Notes: a model not told the origin generated them from the sequence alone. Positions 1-6,120 are shown, counted from the first letter of the stretch. The stretch is 7,853 bases of DNA from Thermoplasmata archaeon (GCA_030044695.1 JASIDM010000018.1:1-7853), one strand, 5' to 3'. A program made the numbers and translations.

Positions 1-78
1 GGCGGCCGGGGTCGAGGACGTCGACCGTTCGTCGGGCGGCCAAGGGTGCGGGTGGGCAGTAACGGCGGAGGTGCCGCG

Positions 79-1020
79 CTAGAACGGAGTCGGGCCCCGG
101 ACCCAGTGCCCGTCCAAGCGGCACTCGGGAGGAGGGACCTCCTCGAACTCGAGCCGGCGGTACAGCCGGTACGGCGCCCCGAACCGGATCGCCGCGAGGT
201 CGAGGGTCTCGGGGCCCTGCGAGGTCACCCGGGCGATCGCGGCCTCGAGCAGGGCGCGGCCGATCCCCTGGCGGTGGAACGCCGGCTCGACGATCAGGTC
301 GTCGATCCACGGGTGGCCCCGGCCTCCGCGAACGAGCAGGACCGCGCCGCGCACCGTCCCGGCGTCGTCCCAGACCTGGGACGCGTCGGCAAGGAAGCTG
401 TCGCTCCAGCCACCGGTCGGCCCCAGGTGGCGCCGCAGGTCCCGCTCGGCCTCCTGGGCCGCCGAGGGCACCGCCCAGGCCCAGAACTCCCCAGGGCGGT
501 CGGCGTACGCGGCCGCGTACACGCGGGTCACGGCGAGGAGATCCGTCGGGGCGATCGGCCGGATCCTCGGCGACCGTGGCGGCGCGATTCGGGCGGCGTC
601 CGGGGACCGTCGCATCAAGACCTTGGCGCGGTGCCAGTACCCCAGTCCCGCGAAGTGATCCTCCTGGGCCTCCGCGTCGAACCCGGGGAGGACATCGGTG
701 ACGACCTGCACGGTTCCGGCGCGTTCCCGGGGTAGGTCGGCCAACAGCTCGGTCACGGGCCCCGGCCCGGTCGGCTCGGTCCACAGCCCGTGGACCCGGA
801 GCCCGCCGTCCGCGGTCTGGACCCAGGCGACCCCGATCGCCCGCTCGTCCCGGGCCGTCCACGGCCGGATCGTGAGACTGCCGTCGTCGACCTGCCGGGC
901 GAGCGCGTTGGCCTGGGACCGTCCCCAGAACGGGAACCGTTCCTCGAGGAACTGCCGGTGCCGCTCGACCAACCGGTCGAGGCGCGGCCCCTCGGCCCGC
1001 GCGTCGGAGCTGTCGTCCAC
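79..1020 (-). CDS. GNAT-family N-acetyltransferase, probable tandem GNAT with degenerate N-terminal half
   Basis: This 313-residue protein should transfer an acetyl group from acetyl-CoA to an amine; the substrate cannot be read from the sequence. The C-terminal half (about residues 152-295) is a clear GNAT domain. It opens with the strand RIRPIAPTDL, and strand 4 plus the pyrophosphate-binding loop read VEPAFHRQGIGRALLEAAI (about 244-262), matching the family's Q/R-x-x-G-x-G/A motif. It ends with the usual 'LYRRLEFEEV' strand. Residues about 49-139 look like a second, worn GNAT fold: it starts LTIRPWTARDE and ends GLGYWHRAKVLMRR, but lacks a recognisable CoA loop. Tandem GNATs with one inactive copy are known. 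The start is GTG with no Shine-Dalgarno motif; a weak TATA-like CTATCTGG lies about 26 bases upstream, so translation is probably leaderless. It is transcribed away from the membrane-protein and Dps genes. Confidence 0.9.
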   Translation of the reverse strand: MDDSSDARAEGPRLDRLVERHRQFLEERFPFWGRSQANALARQVDDGSLTIRPWTARDERAIGVAWVQTADGGLRVHGLWTEPTGPGPVTELLADLPRERAGTVQVVTDVLPGFDAEAQEDHFAGLGYWHRAKVLMRRSPDAARIAPPRSPRIRPIAPTDLLAVTRVYAAAYADRPGEFWAWAVPSAAQEAERDLRRHLGPTGGWSDSFLADASQVWDDAGTVRGAVLLVRGGRGHPWIDDLIVEPAFHRQGIGRALLEAAIARVTSQGPETLDLAAIRFGAPYRLYRRLEFEEVPPPECRLDGHWVRGPTPF

Positions 1021-1050
1021 GCTCGCGCGAGCGTCGTGCCCCAGATAGCC
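1019..1050 (-). promoter_or_regulatory. Candidate promoter of the GNAT gene with palindrome at the start codon
   Basis: On the minus strand, the AT-richest element upstream of the GTG at 1020 is GCTATCTGG (about 1042-1050), at the spacing seen for the stronger TATA boxes elsewhere in the window. Between it and the start codon lies a perfect 16-base palindrome, ACGCTCGCGCGAGCGT (1019-1034), which runs into the GTG itself. The TATA match is weak. A palindrome of this length can arise by chance in DNA this rich in G and C, so a regulatory role is inference. Confidence 0.3.
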
Positions 1051-1147
1051 CTCGGGGTTCCTCGAGGCCGCCTCCCGCGGGGCGGCCGCTCTGGGACGAC
1101 CTCCCCGTGGGCCCGGGGGTCGGGCTCAAGGGAGGCGGAGCCTGTCC

Positions 1148-1167
1148 CGGACGCCGGCAGGCGTCCG
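1148..1167 (+). promoter_or_regulatory. Inverted repeat abutting the start of the small membrane protein
   Basis: The 8-base arms CGGACGCC and GGCGTCCG are separated by GGCA, and the last base of the right arm is the G of the proposed GTG start at 1167. As RNA this would be a stable hairpin that could hide the start; as DNA it could be an operator. I see no TATA-like element at the expected distance upstream, so the promoter of this gene is not located. Confidence 0.3.
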
Positions 1168-1448
1168 TGGCGACGAACTGGAGTTTCTGGTTCACGGTGA
1201 ACTGGGCGCGCGACCCCGGCGGCGTCCAGGTCCTCGCGGGGGAGCTCCTCCTCATCGCAGGGTTCGCCGTGTTCCTGTTCGAGTACCTCACGCGCACCGC
1301 TCCCGCCCTCGGCTTCGGTCTGGCGCTGTCGTTCGGGCTCCTGGGCGCCGCCCTCCTTGGTTGGGGCCTCTGGGCCCACGAGTCCGCGGGGTACGCCTGG
1401 TGGGACTGGGACTGGGACGGCGAGGGACGCCCGGCGGAGCCGAGGTAG
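1167..1448 (+). CDS. Small two-helix membrane protein, function unknown
   Basis: This 93-residue protein matches no family I recognise. It has two hydrophobic helices, about residues 20-41 (VQVLAGELLLIAGFAVFLFEYL) split from about 45-70 by a short TRTA turn, so it should be a membrane hairpin. Both tails are strikingly aromatic: NWSFWFTVNW before the first helix and YAWWDWDWDG after the second, the latter alternating Trp and Asp. Tryptophans in such numbers suggest anchoring at the membrane interface. The frame is open from an upstream GTG at 1107, but the intervening Gly-rich stretch looks non-coding. I prefer the GTG at 1167; the GTG at 1197 is also possible. The Dps gene starts 74 bases downstream on the same strand, so the two could be co-transcribed. 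I am fairly sure it is coding, and uncertain of the start. Confidence 0.6.
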   Translation: MATNWSFWFTVNWARDPGGVQVLAGELLLIAGFAVFLFEYLTRTAPALGFGLALSFGLLGAALLGWGLWAHESAGYAWWDWDWDGEGRPAEPR

Positions 1449-1480
1449 CTCGCTCCCCGTCAAGTCGGGCGAACGGCGGC

Positions 1481-1515
1481 TCCTTAGCCCGTGCTGAGGA
1501 TCGTCGGCGCGGAGG
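1481..1515 (+). promoter_or_regulatory. Ribosome-binding site and possible weak promoter of the Dps gene
   Basis: GGAGG at 1511-1515 lies seven bases before the ATG at 1523, a well-placed Shine-Dalgarno motif that fixes the start of the Dps gene. It is one of few such motifs in a window where most starts look leaderless. TCCTTAGCC (1481-1489) is the only moderately AT-rich stretch at a suitable distance to act as a TATA box. It is weak, so read-through from the membrane-protein gene is an alternative. Confidence 0.45.
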
Positions 1516-1522
1516 CGACAGC

Positions 1523-2092
1523 ATGCCGAAGCCCCTAGGGTCCTCGTCGCAAGCCCATCTCCTACGGGAGCAGGCGAACGCGGTCCAGCTCTACCTGCAG
1601 TACAAGGGCTACCACTGGAACGTCGCCGGACCGCGGTTCCGCGAGCTCCACCTGCTGTTCGACGAGCACGCCGCCAAGGTCCTCGAGACGATCGACGCCC
1701 TGGCGGAGCGGCAGCGCATGCTCGGAGCGCCGGCGAAGTACTCCGTGACGGACCTCGTCCGCGCTTCCAACCTCGAGAGCGACGCGGCGCTGCCGACCAC
1801 GCCCCTCCGGATGATCGAGCGGCTCCTCGTCGCCCACCGGACGGTCATCGCCGGGCTGCGCGACGGCATCCGGGCCGCCGAGACCGACGGCGACCCCGGC
1901 ACGCTGGACCTGTTGGTCCGGACGCTGCAGGAGCACGAGAAGATGGCCTGGTTCCTGCGCGAGCAGGCGAGCCCGGTACCGCCGTCGCCCGAGGAGGCGG
2001 CCGCCTACGGGGTACCGTCGGAGCGGCCGGCCGTGCCCCTCGGTCCCCCCCACGCGGGGCCCGCGCCGCTGCCGGGACGGGCCGCTCGCTAG
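1523..2092 (+). CDS. dps: Dps-family mini-ferritin (DNA-protection / iron-storage protein)
   Basis: Dps proteins form hollow 12-mers that oxidise Fe(II) with hydrogen peroxide and store the iron, limiting Fenton damage; some also coat DNA. This 189-residue protein has the family hallmark LQYKGYHWNVAGPRF near residues 25-39. All positions of the inter-subunit ferroxidase centre are present with the spacing of E. coli Dps: His31, His43, Asp47, Asp58 and Glu62. The last helix, EHEKMAWFLREQ (137-148), is also typical. It has no cysteine, so it is not the archaeal Dps-like (DPSL, thioferritin) type with its extra Cys pair. The tail from about residue 150 is rich in Pro and Ala, makes the protein longer than most Dps, and is not Lys/Arg-rich as DNA-binding tails often are. 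The ATG at 1523 is chosen over an open frame reaching back to 1361 because of the GGAGG motif and because the family begins here. Confidence 0.93.
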   Translation: MPKPLGSSSQAHLLREQANAVQLYLQYKGYHWNVAGPRFRELHLLFDEHAAKVLETIDALAERQRMLGAPAKYSVTDLVRASNLESDAALPTTPLRMIERLLVAHRTVIAGLRDGIRAAETDGDPGTLDLLVRTLQEHEKMAWFLREQASPVPPSPEEAAAYGVPSERPAVPLGPPHAGPAPLPGRAAR

Positions 2093-2107
2093 GCTCGGCG
2101 ATCCGAC

Positions 2108-2127
2108 AGCCCCACCGGACCGGGGCT
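2108..2127. terminator. Hairpin between two convergent genes, possible terminator
   Basis: In the 42-base gap between the ends of the Dps gene and the coiled-coil gene, AGCCCC (2108-2113) and GGGGCT (2122-2127) can pair around an 8-base loop. The position suits a bidirectional terminator. However, no run of T follows on either strand, and archaeal termination mainly uses T-rich tracts, so the role is doubtful. Confidence 0.25.
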
Positions 2128-2134
2128 CCGCGAT

Positions 2135-3967
2135 CTAGCCCGCGCCCGGGGGTTCCCGCGGCGCGCTCGCGTCGGTCGGGTAGATCTCGGAGCGCGCCCC
2201 GGTCGGCACGGCGCCGATCGTCGGGCCGCCCCGCTGCGCCCGGCGGTGCAAGCGGTCGGTGTAGCTCCGCAGGATGTCGGTCTCCTGCTTGGGGGTGATC
2301 CAGCCTTGGCGGCGCAGCTCCCCGAGCCCCTCCTGGAGCCGCTGGAGGACGTCCGGGTCGACGAGGACGTCGGCCGCTCGGGTCAGCTCCTGGGTCGCCG
2401 CCGAGAGCCACGGGTCCCGCGCCAACGCCTCCTCCATCGTCGGGCGCAGGACCTTGTCGAACCGCTCCGTGCGCGGCTCGAGCGGCAGCACGATCCCGCC
2501 GAACAGGCGCTTGAGCGTCCCGCCGATCCCCATGCCGGCGCGGACCTGCATCGGCGGGAAGACGACCTGCCGGAGCCCCTTCGAGCTCCTCAGGGTCGCC
2601 ATCCACAACGGGAACCAGACGACCCGCACCGAGGCGAGCGACGGCAACGGCAGGAAGTACCCCTCGAGCAGGTTCTTCTGGGTGGAGCGGGCGGCGATCT
2701 GCCCGTCGAGCGACTGGAGCAGATCGGAGGCGGCCGCCCCGTACTCGTCGCGGAACAGCTCCTCCTGGGCGAGCGCCTGGGCCTGGCGCTCCTCCAGCTG
2801 GACGACCTTGTCGAGCGCCCGCTCCTGCGCCGTCCGCTGCCGGTCGTGGATCTTCTCCATCTCCCGGCGGCTCTCCTCGGCCTGTCGGTTGGCGGTGCGG
2901 ATCGTCGCCTGGGCCTGGCGGCCCCGGGCCTGGTGGGGCGCCGCGTCGCCGCGGCGGTGGGTGGCGCGGAAGGCGAGGGTGTCGGCGGTGGCGACGGCCG
3001 CCTGGCCGTGGGCCGCCGCCGACCGGGCCTGGCGGATCGTCTCCAGCTGCTGGCGGAGCTCGGCGTGGTGCCGCTGCTCCAGCTCGGTGATCTCCGTCTC
3101 CGCCGCGGCGGCCGCGGCCTCCACGGTCGCCCGCCCCTCCGCCTGCCGGGCGCGGTACTGCTCGTCCAGGCGCTTCTGGGTCGCCTGGACCAGCCCGTCG
3201 ACCTTGCCGCGGACCTCCGCGAGCATCCGCAGGTCGACCTCGAACCGCTCGAGCCACTGCCGCATCCGCTGGAGCTCCTCGTCGTACCAGTCGAGCTTGT
3301 GCCGGGCCGGCAGGAAGCCGGCGTGCGGGGACTGCGGGTCGCTGCGGAACCGGCTCTGGGAGAGGACGTCGAACAGCAGCGGAGGATCGAGCGGGAGGAA
3401 CCCCTCGACGGTGAGGACCTCCGCGCCGGCCTCTCGGCTGAAGTGGGGGGCGAGGGCCTTCATCCGGGCGAGGTGCTCGGCCGGCGTCCGCTCCGGGTCG
3501 AGGAGCGGCTGGACCGCCTCCATCTCCGGCATCCGAGTGTAGCGGAACGTCCGCTTCCAGACGCCGGTCCCGTCGAAGATCGCCGTCCCCCCGCCGGGGG
3601 CCCCGTGGATGATCAGGAACGGCCAGTACAGGTTGGCAACGGCGTCGACCTCCTCCTCGAACCCGGCGGCGACCCGGTTGAGGATCCCGCGCCGGTCGGC
3701 CTCGACGGCGAGGAGGATCGTCGCGAGGAGGGTCGGCTCGGAGAGCTCGTGGAGCTCGCCGGACGGCTCGGCGACCATGGCGAAGCCGACGGTGACCTCG
3801 TCGGGTTCCCACGCCGGCGGGGGCTGGGTGATCGACCCGCGACGCGGCTCGGCCTTGGCGACCCGATCGGCGAGCTCGTCGAACGTCTCCTTCGTGGAAG
3901 GGTGGATCGACCCGTCCTCGCCGGCCGCGTCCGCCTTGGCGGACGCGCCCTTCCTGGGCTTGGCCAC
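2135..3967 (-). CDS. Large coiled-coil protein of unknown function with SHOCT-like C-terminal helix pair
   Basis: I recognise no family for this 610-residue protein. Residues 1-50 are polar and probably disordered. About 55-200 look like a folded alpha/beta region, including LYWPFLIIHGAPGGGTAIFDG (about 113-133 with its flanks). About 225-315 and 348-430 are long charged helices rich in Gln, Arg, Glu and Ala, ideal for coiled coil. They are broken near 320-347 by Gly, His and Pro residues, so the two halves may fold back as an antiparallel hairpin. About 435-500 are hydrophobic and strand-like (SVRVVWFPLWMATL, RQVVFPPMQV). About 541-572 (LQEGLGELRRQGWITPKQETDILRSY with flanks) resemble the short SHOCT module found at the ends of oligomeric proteins. 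There is no signal peptide, clear membrane helix or Walker motif, so it is not an SMC/Rad50 ATPase by itself. The GTG start has a TATA box about 30 bases upstream and no Shine-Dalgarno motif. The stop faces the Dps gene. Confidence 0.85.
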   Translation of the reverse strand: MAKPRKGASAKADAAGEDGSIHPSTKETFDELADRVAKAEPRRGSITQPPPAWEPDEVTVGFAMVAEPSGELHELSEPTLLATILLAVEADRRGILNRVAAGFEEEVDAVANLYWPFLIIHGAPGGGTAIFDGTGVWKRTFRYTRMPEMEAVQPLLDPERTPAEHLARMKALAPHFSREAGAEVLTVEGFLPLDPPLLFDVLSQSRFRSDPQSPHAGFLPARHKLDWYDEELQRMRQWLERFEVDLRMLAEVRGKVDGLVQATQKRLDEQYRARQAEGRATVEAAAAAAETEITELEQRHHAELRQQLETIRQARSAAAHGQAAVATADTLAFRATHRRGDAAPHQARGRQAQATIRTANRQAEESRREMEKIHDRQRTAQERALDKVVQLEERQAQALAQEELFRDEYGAAASDLLQSLDGQIAARSTQKNLLEGYFLPLPSLASVRVVWFPLWMATLRSSKGLRQVVFPPMQVRAGMGIGGTLKRLFGGIVLPLEPRTERFDKVLRPTMEEALARDPWLSAATQELTRAADVLVDPDVLQRLQEGLGELRRQGWITPKQETDILRSYTDRLHRRAQRGGPTIGAVPTGARSEIYPTDASAPREPPGAG

Positions 3968-3992
3968 GGTCCGGTAAGGAGGGGCTCCGAGG

Positions 3993-4001
3993 GCTTAAAG
4001 C
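3993..4001 (-). promoter_or_regulatory. TATA box of the coiled-coil gene
   Basis: On the minus strand the sequence reads GGCTTTAAGCCC, an abrupt AT-rich island in very GC-rich DNA, centred about 30 bases before the GTG start at 3967. This is the archaeal TATA-box position for a leaderless or nearly leaderless transcript. The box is itself the centre of a short inverted repeat (GGCTT, one base, AAGCC on the plus strand, 3992-4002), so its direction rests on the gene it faces. Confidence 0.65.
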
Positions 4002-4088
4002 CGGGTCTGGCGGTGGTCGCGTCCGAGGCGCCGTTCCGCGGTTCGCGGGCGGAGGGCGGGAACCTGGTCGAGGGCGTCCCGGACCGAC

Positions 4089-4571
4089 CTAGCGCTTCCG
4101 GCGCGCGTCGGGCGGGCCCCGGCGCGCGGGTCGGCGCCTCGGCGGTGGGTCCCGCGGCATCGACGCCGGCCGAGGGCGCTGGGCCATCCGGGGAAACCGC
4201 TCCTTGGGCAACGTCGCGGGCACCGCGCCGGCGCCCGGGAGGTCGTCGCCGGAGTCCGGTGTCTCGGCGCCTCCCCCGTCGGACTCCGCCGCTCGGAGCA
4301 GCGACGGCGGCGTCGGCTTCGCACAGCTGGGCCGGCGGTCCGGGTCCTTGGAGAGGCGCGTGAGCAGGGCCTTGGCCAGGACCGACTGCAGCTTCTGGGC
4401 GGAACCGAGCCGACGCGTGTTCCAGATCTCGTGCCGCCGGCAGCCGGCGCACCAGACGACCAGCTGGGTCGGTCCTTCGAGCTCCCGGACCCGGACGTGT
4501 TCGCTGTCGGGATGGCCGCACCCTCCCCCGAGGCACGGTTGGGGCTCGAGGTGGGCGGTGGAGCGCGGCAC
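4089..4571 (-). CDS. Small zinc-ribbon protein with basic tail, function unknown
   Basis: This 160-residue protein has an N-terminal probable zinc-binding module: Cys13, Cys18 and His20 (CLGGGCGHP), His25, then a strand LVVW leading to Cys41-A-G-Cys44. The CAGC knuckle with the earlier Cys/His cluster fits a zinc ribbon of about residues 10-52. A helical stretch follows (SAQKLQSVLAKALLTRL, about 57-73). The rest, from about 80, is polar and Pro-rich and ends in the strongly basic RRRPARRGPPDARRKR, which could bind nucleic acid. The GTG start at 4571 has no Shine-Dalgarno motif but has the best TATA box in the window at the right distance. An ATG at 4588 is in another frame and would lose the cysteine pattern. 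The gene lies between the membrane zinc-finger gene and the coiled-coil gene on the same strand. A transcription-linked or RNA-linked role is possible but unproven. Confidence 0.75.
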   Translation of the reverse strand: MPRSTAHLEPQPCLGGGCGHPDSEHVRVRELEGPTQLVVWCAGCRRHEIWNTRRLGSAQKLQSVLAKALLTRLSKDPDRRPSCAKPTPPSLLRAAESDGGGAETPDSGDDLPGAGAVPATLPKERFPRMAQRPRPASMPRDPPPRRRPARRGPPDARRKR

Positions 4572-4581
4572 CGGCGGGGCT

Positions 4582-4602
4582 TACGCATCCATGCGTATTA
4601 AA
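4582..4602 (-). promoter_or_regulatory. Strong TATA box with overlapping palindromic operator, zinc-ribbon gene
   Basis: Reading the minus strand, TTTAATAC (4602-4595) is a good archaeal TATA box, 24-31 bases before the GTG at 4571, predicting a leaderless transcript. Directly downstream and overlapping it by three bases is the inverted repeat TACGCAT-CC-ATGCGTA (4582-4597), with two perfect 7-base arms. A palindrome placed between the TATA box and the transcription start is the usual position of archaeal repressor operators, which block polymerase recruitment. The box is seen directly; repression is inference from position and symmetry. No regulator gene is recognisable in the window. Confidence 0.65.
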
Positions 4603-4658
4603 CCTGTTCCGCGGTTCTGCGGCGTCTTCCGTCGCGTCCCGAGCGCCGGGGCCTCGGG

Positions 4659-4702
4659 AGGTCGAACCTCCACCGGAACAGGGCCAGGTCGAGCCTCACC
4701 GG
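4659..4702. repeat. Imperfect direct repeat in the gap before the zinc-ribbon gene
   Basis: AGGTCGAACCTCCACCGG (4659-4676) recurs as AGGTCGAGCCTCACCGG (4686-4702), differing by one substitution and one missing base, with starts 27 bases apart. The first copy also holds a small inverted repeat, GGAGGT-CGA-ACCTCC (4657-4671). The pair sits between the stop of the membrane zinc-finger gene and the promoter of the zinc-ribbon gene. It could be a protein-binding tandem or the remains of a duplication. A T-arm-like GGTTCGACC on the minus strand does not belong to a tRNA. Confidence 0.5.
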
Positions 4703-4717
4703 CCCACGGTGGCTCGT

Positions 4718-6025
4718 TCAGGCGGCCGGGGGCGCCGGGGTCCGGCACGCTGTGCAGAACTGGGACCACGGGGCGTTGAGGAGCTTGCAGTTGGGGCAGT
4801 TCCAGGCCTTGGCGCGCGCCTTCGGTAGAGGGCCGCCCGGCGGTGGCGGGCGCGAATCCGCTCCGACAACGGACGGAACGGCCGGCAGGTCGCCCGCGGG
4901 CCGGAGCTGGGCTCCCCCGGCTGGGCCTCGAGGGGGGGCGACCGCCGCGCGCGGCGCGACCGCTGAGGCAGGGGCGCCGCCGCTCGTTCGCAGGGATCGT
5001 CGGGACGGATCGATCGCCGGTGGCGGCACGGCGCGGCGGAGCGGGCCCGCGGCGGCCGCGGGTCCCGGCGCGACGGCGACCACGGGTTCCACATCGCCGC
5101 TCCCCGCCGTCGACGATCCCGGGCTCGCCGCCGTCGCGGGAGCCCGAGCGGCGGTTCCCGGCGGAGCCGAGAAGGAGCTCGCTCCAGCAGGCCGTGCCGG
5201 CGGGAAGGTCCCCGGAGGGGCCGTGCCGGTCGGGAGCTCGGGTCGGAGGGGAACTGCCGCCTCCGGGGACGAGCCTGTAGGGGTGGCGACCGCGGCCGGC
5301 CCGGCGGACGGACGTCCCCGCCGGAGCGCCAGCGGCGGCGGAGGAAGGAAGACGATCGGCGGGCTCGCCGACGCCGCGAGGGACGCCCCCCCCGGCGCGA
5401 CCCGACTGCGTCGTAGGGCGGCCGCGAGCCGGTCCGCGGACGGAAGGGGGACCTTCCCGCCGCCCCGGGACGCGGGCGTCATCGGTGCCCCCGCGAGGAC
5501 GCCGCTCCACTCGGTCACCGGAGGGCGGTCGGTGAGCGGCCGCTTCGGGGGCCCCCGGACCGCCGGGACGCCGGTCGGCAGGGAACCCGACCACTCCGAC
5601 GGGGCGACGGCCCGGCTGCCGCGCGGCCGGAGGAGGAACCATCCTGCCGCCACGCCGGCGCCCGCCCCGATGCCGAGCCCCCCGTAGGAGAGCACCCCGA
5701 TCGCCGCCAGGGCGACGATCGGGTACGCCGCGCGTCGCGGGCCGAGCCATCCGAGGTAGGCGAGCGAGCCGAGGGCGGCGATCACCCCTCCCGCCGCCAC
5801 GCCGACCAGGCAGGCCCCGAGATACAGGGCCGGCGAGAACCCCCAGAACGGGTGGGAAGCGCATCCCGCGGCACCGGCCGAGGGGCAGTTGAAGAACCCG
5901 TGCCAGGCCGCCGTGACGAAGACGGCCGCGAACCCGGCCGTGGCGGCCCCCGAGATCACGGCGAGCAGGAAGGCGAGCCGAGGTCGGGCGGCCGGACCGA
6001 GGACCCACGGCCGACGAGCGCTCAC
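4718..6025 (-). CDS. Membrane protein with long disordered linker and C-terminal RanBP2-type zinc finger
   Basis: The 435-residue product has three parts. Residues 17-131 carry three or four membrane helices: one at about 17-41, one at about 65-93, and a Gly-rich pair or single long helix at about 101-132. Cys47 and Cys55 lie in the first loop (FFNCPSAGAAGCASHPF), which is probably outside the cell and could form a disulfide. Residues about 135-405 are low-complexity Pro, Ala, Gly and Ser, probably disordered. The end is a zinc finger with Trp408, Cys410, Cys413, Asn417, Cys424 and Cys427. It fits the RanBP2 consensus W-x-C-x2-C-x3-N-x6-C-x2-C exactly, a fold that binds single-stranded RNA or ubiquitin in eukaryotes. 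The ligand here is unknown. An in-frame stop at 6056-6058 leaves the GTG at 6025 as the only early start. No TATA box lies at leaderless distance; a coupled small ORF may lie upstream. Confidence 0.85.
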   Translation of the reverse strand: MSARRPWVLGPAARPRLAFLLAVISGAATAGFAAVFVTAAWHGFFNCPSAGAAGCASHPFWGFSPALYLGACLVGVAAGGVIAALGSLAYLGWLGPRRAAYPIVALAAIGVLSYGGLGIGAGAGVAAGWFLLRPRGSRAVAPSEWSGSLPTGVPAVRGPPKRPLTDRPPVTEWSGVLAGAPMTPASRGGGKVPLPSADRLAAALRRSRVAPGGASLAASASPPIVFLPPPPLALRRGRPSAGPAAVATPTGSSPEAAVPLRPELPTGTAPPGTFPPARPAGASSFSAPPGTAARAPATAASPGSSTAGSGDVEPVVAVAPGPAAAAGPLRRAVPPPAIDPSRRSLRTSGGAPASAVAPRAAVAPPRGPAGGAQLRPAGDLPAVPSVVGADSRPPPPGGPLPKARAKAWNCPNCKLLNAPWSQFCTACRTPAPPAA

Positions 6026-6120
6026 GGTCCCCCGAGATCGTTCCGCGCTCGCGCGCTACGGAGCGACGTGAGCCCGCCTGGAGCGACGGCGGCGCTCAAC
6101 GCTCCCGGTCGTGAGCTCAC
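6022..6120 (-). CDS. Possible 32-residue ORF coupled to the membrane zinc-finger gene
   Basis: On the minus strand a GTG at 6120 follows the motif GGAGGTG (6127-6133) after exactly six bases. It opens a 32-codon frame whose TGA overlaps the GTG of the membrane-protein gene as GTGA, the usual coupled-gene overlap. The peptide (MSSRPGALSAAVAPGGL and a basic end) resembles nothing I know. The same frame is open from an ATG at 6213, giving 63 residues. Third codon positions are less GC-rich here than in the neighbouring genes, which argues against a conserved protein. If it is translated, its main use may be to bring ribosomes to the downstream start, which lacks a good motif of its own. Confidence 0.3.
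   Translation of the reverse strand: MSSRPGALSAAVAPGGLTSLRSARARNDLGGP

Noticed and set aside
1..78. Palindromic GACGTCGAC-type sequence at the left edge
   Set aside because: It is short, ordinary for this base composition, and cut by the window edge, so nothing can be supported.
753..1463. A 236-codon minus-strand frame spanning the GNAT start region and the membrane-protein gene
   Set aside because: It is Arg/Gly/Pro-rich shadow sequence crossing genes on both strands, with no recognisable motif.
1361..1522. Upstream extension of the Dps reading frame
   Set aside because: It overlaps the small membrane-protein gene, reads as low-complexity Arg/Gly sequence, and the GGAGG motif with the family N terminus supports the ATG at 1523.
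2930..3010. Possible frameshift where the coiled coil breaks in the 610-residue protein
   Set aside because: Codons on both sides keep G or C at nearly every third position in the same frame and no stop appears, so a natural break or hairpin tip is simpler.
1845..3812. A 655-codon minus-strand frame overlapping the coiled-coil gene
   Set aside because: It is almost wholly Arg, Pro, Gly and Ala, shifted by one frame from the coiled-coil protein, and has no promoter or motif.
2246..4363. A 705-codon open frame on the plus strand, antisense to the coiled-coil and zinc-ribbon genes
   Set aside because: The translation is repetitive Arg/Leu/Pro/Gly text typical of the strand opposite a GC-rich gene. 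It crosses two real genes and their promoter and shows no domain.
4604..4717. tRNA-like T-arm sequence (GGTTCGACC) on the minus strand
   Set aside because: The loop is two bases too short for the flanking stem, and no acceptor stem, D-arm or anticodon arm can be assembled around it.
4752..5687. A 311-codon plus-strand frame opposite the linker of the membrane zinc-finger protein
   Set aside because: It mirrors the Pro/Ala-rich linker, is Gly/Arg/Ala low complexity, and lacks a start signal. The minus strand has membrane helices and a zinc finger.
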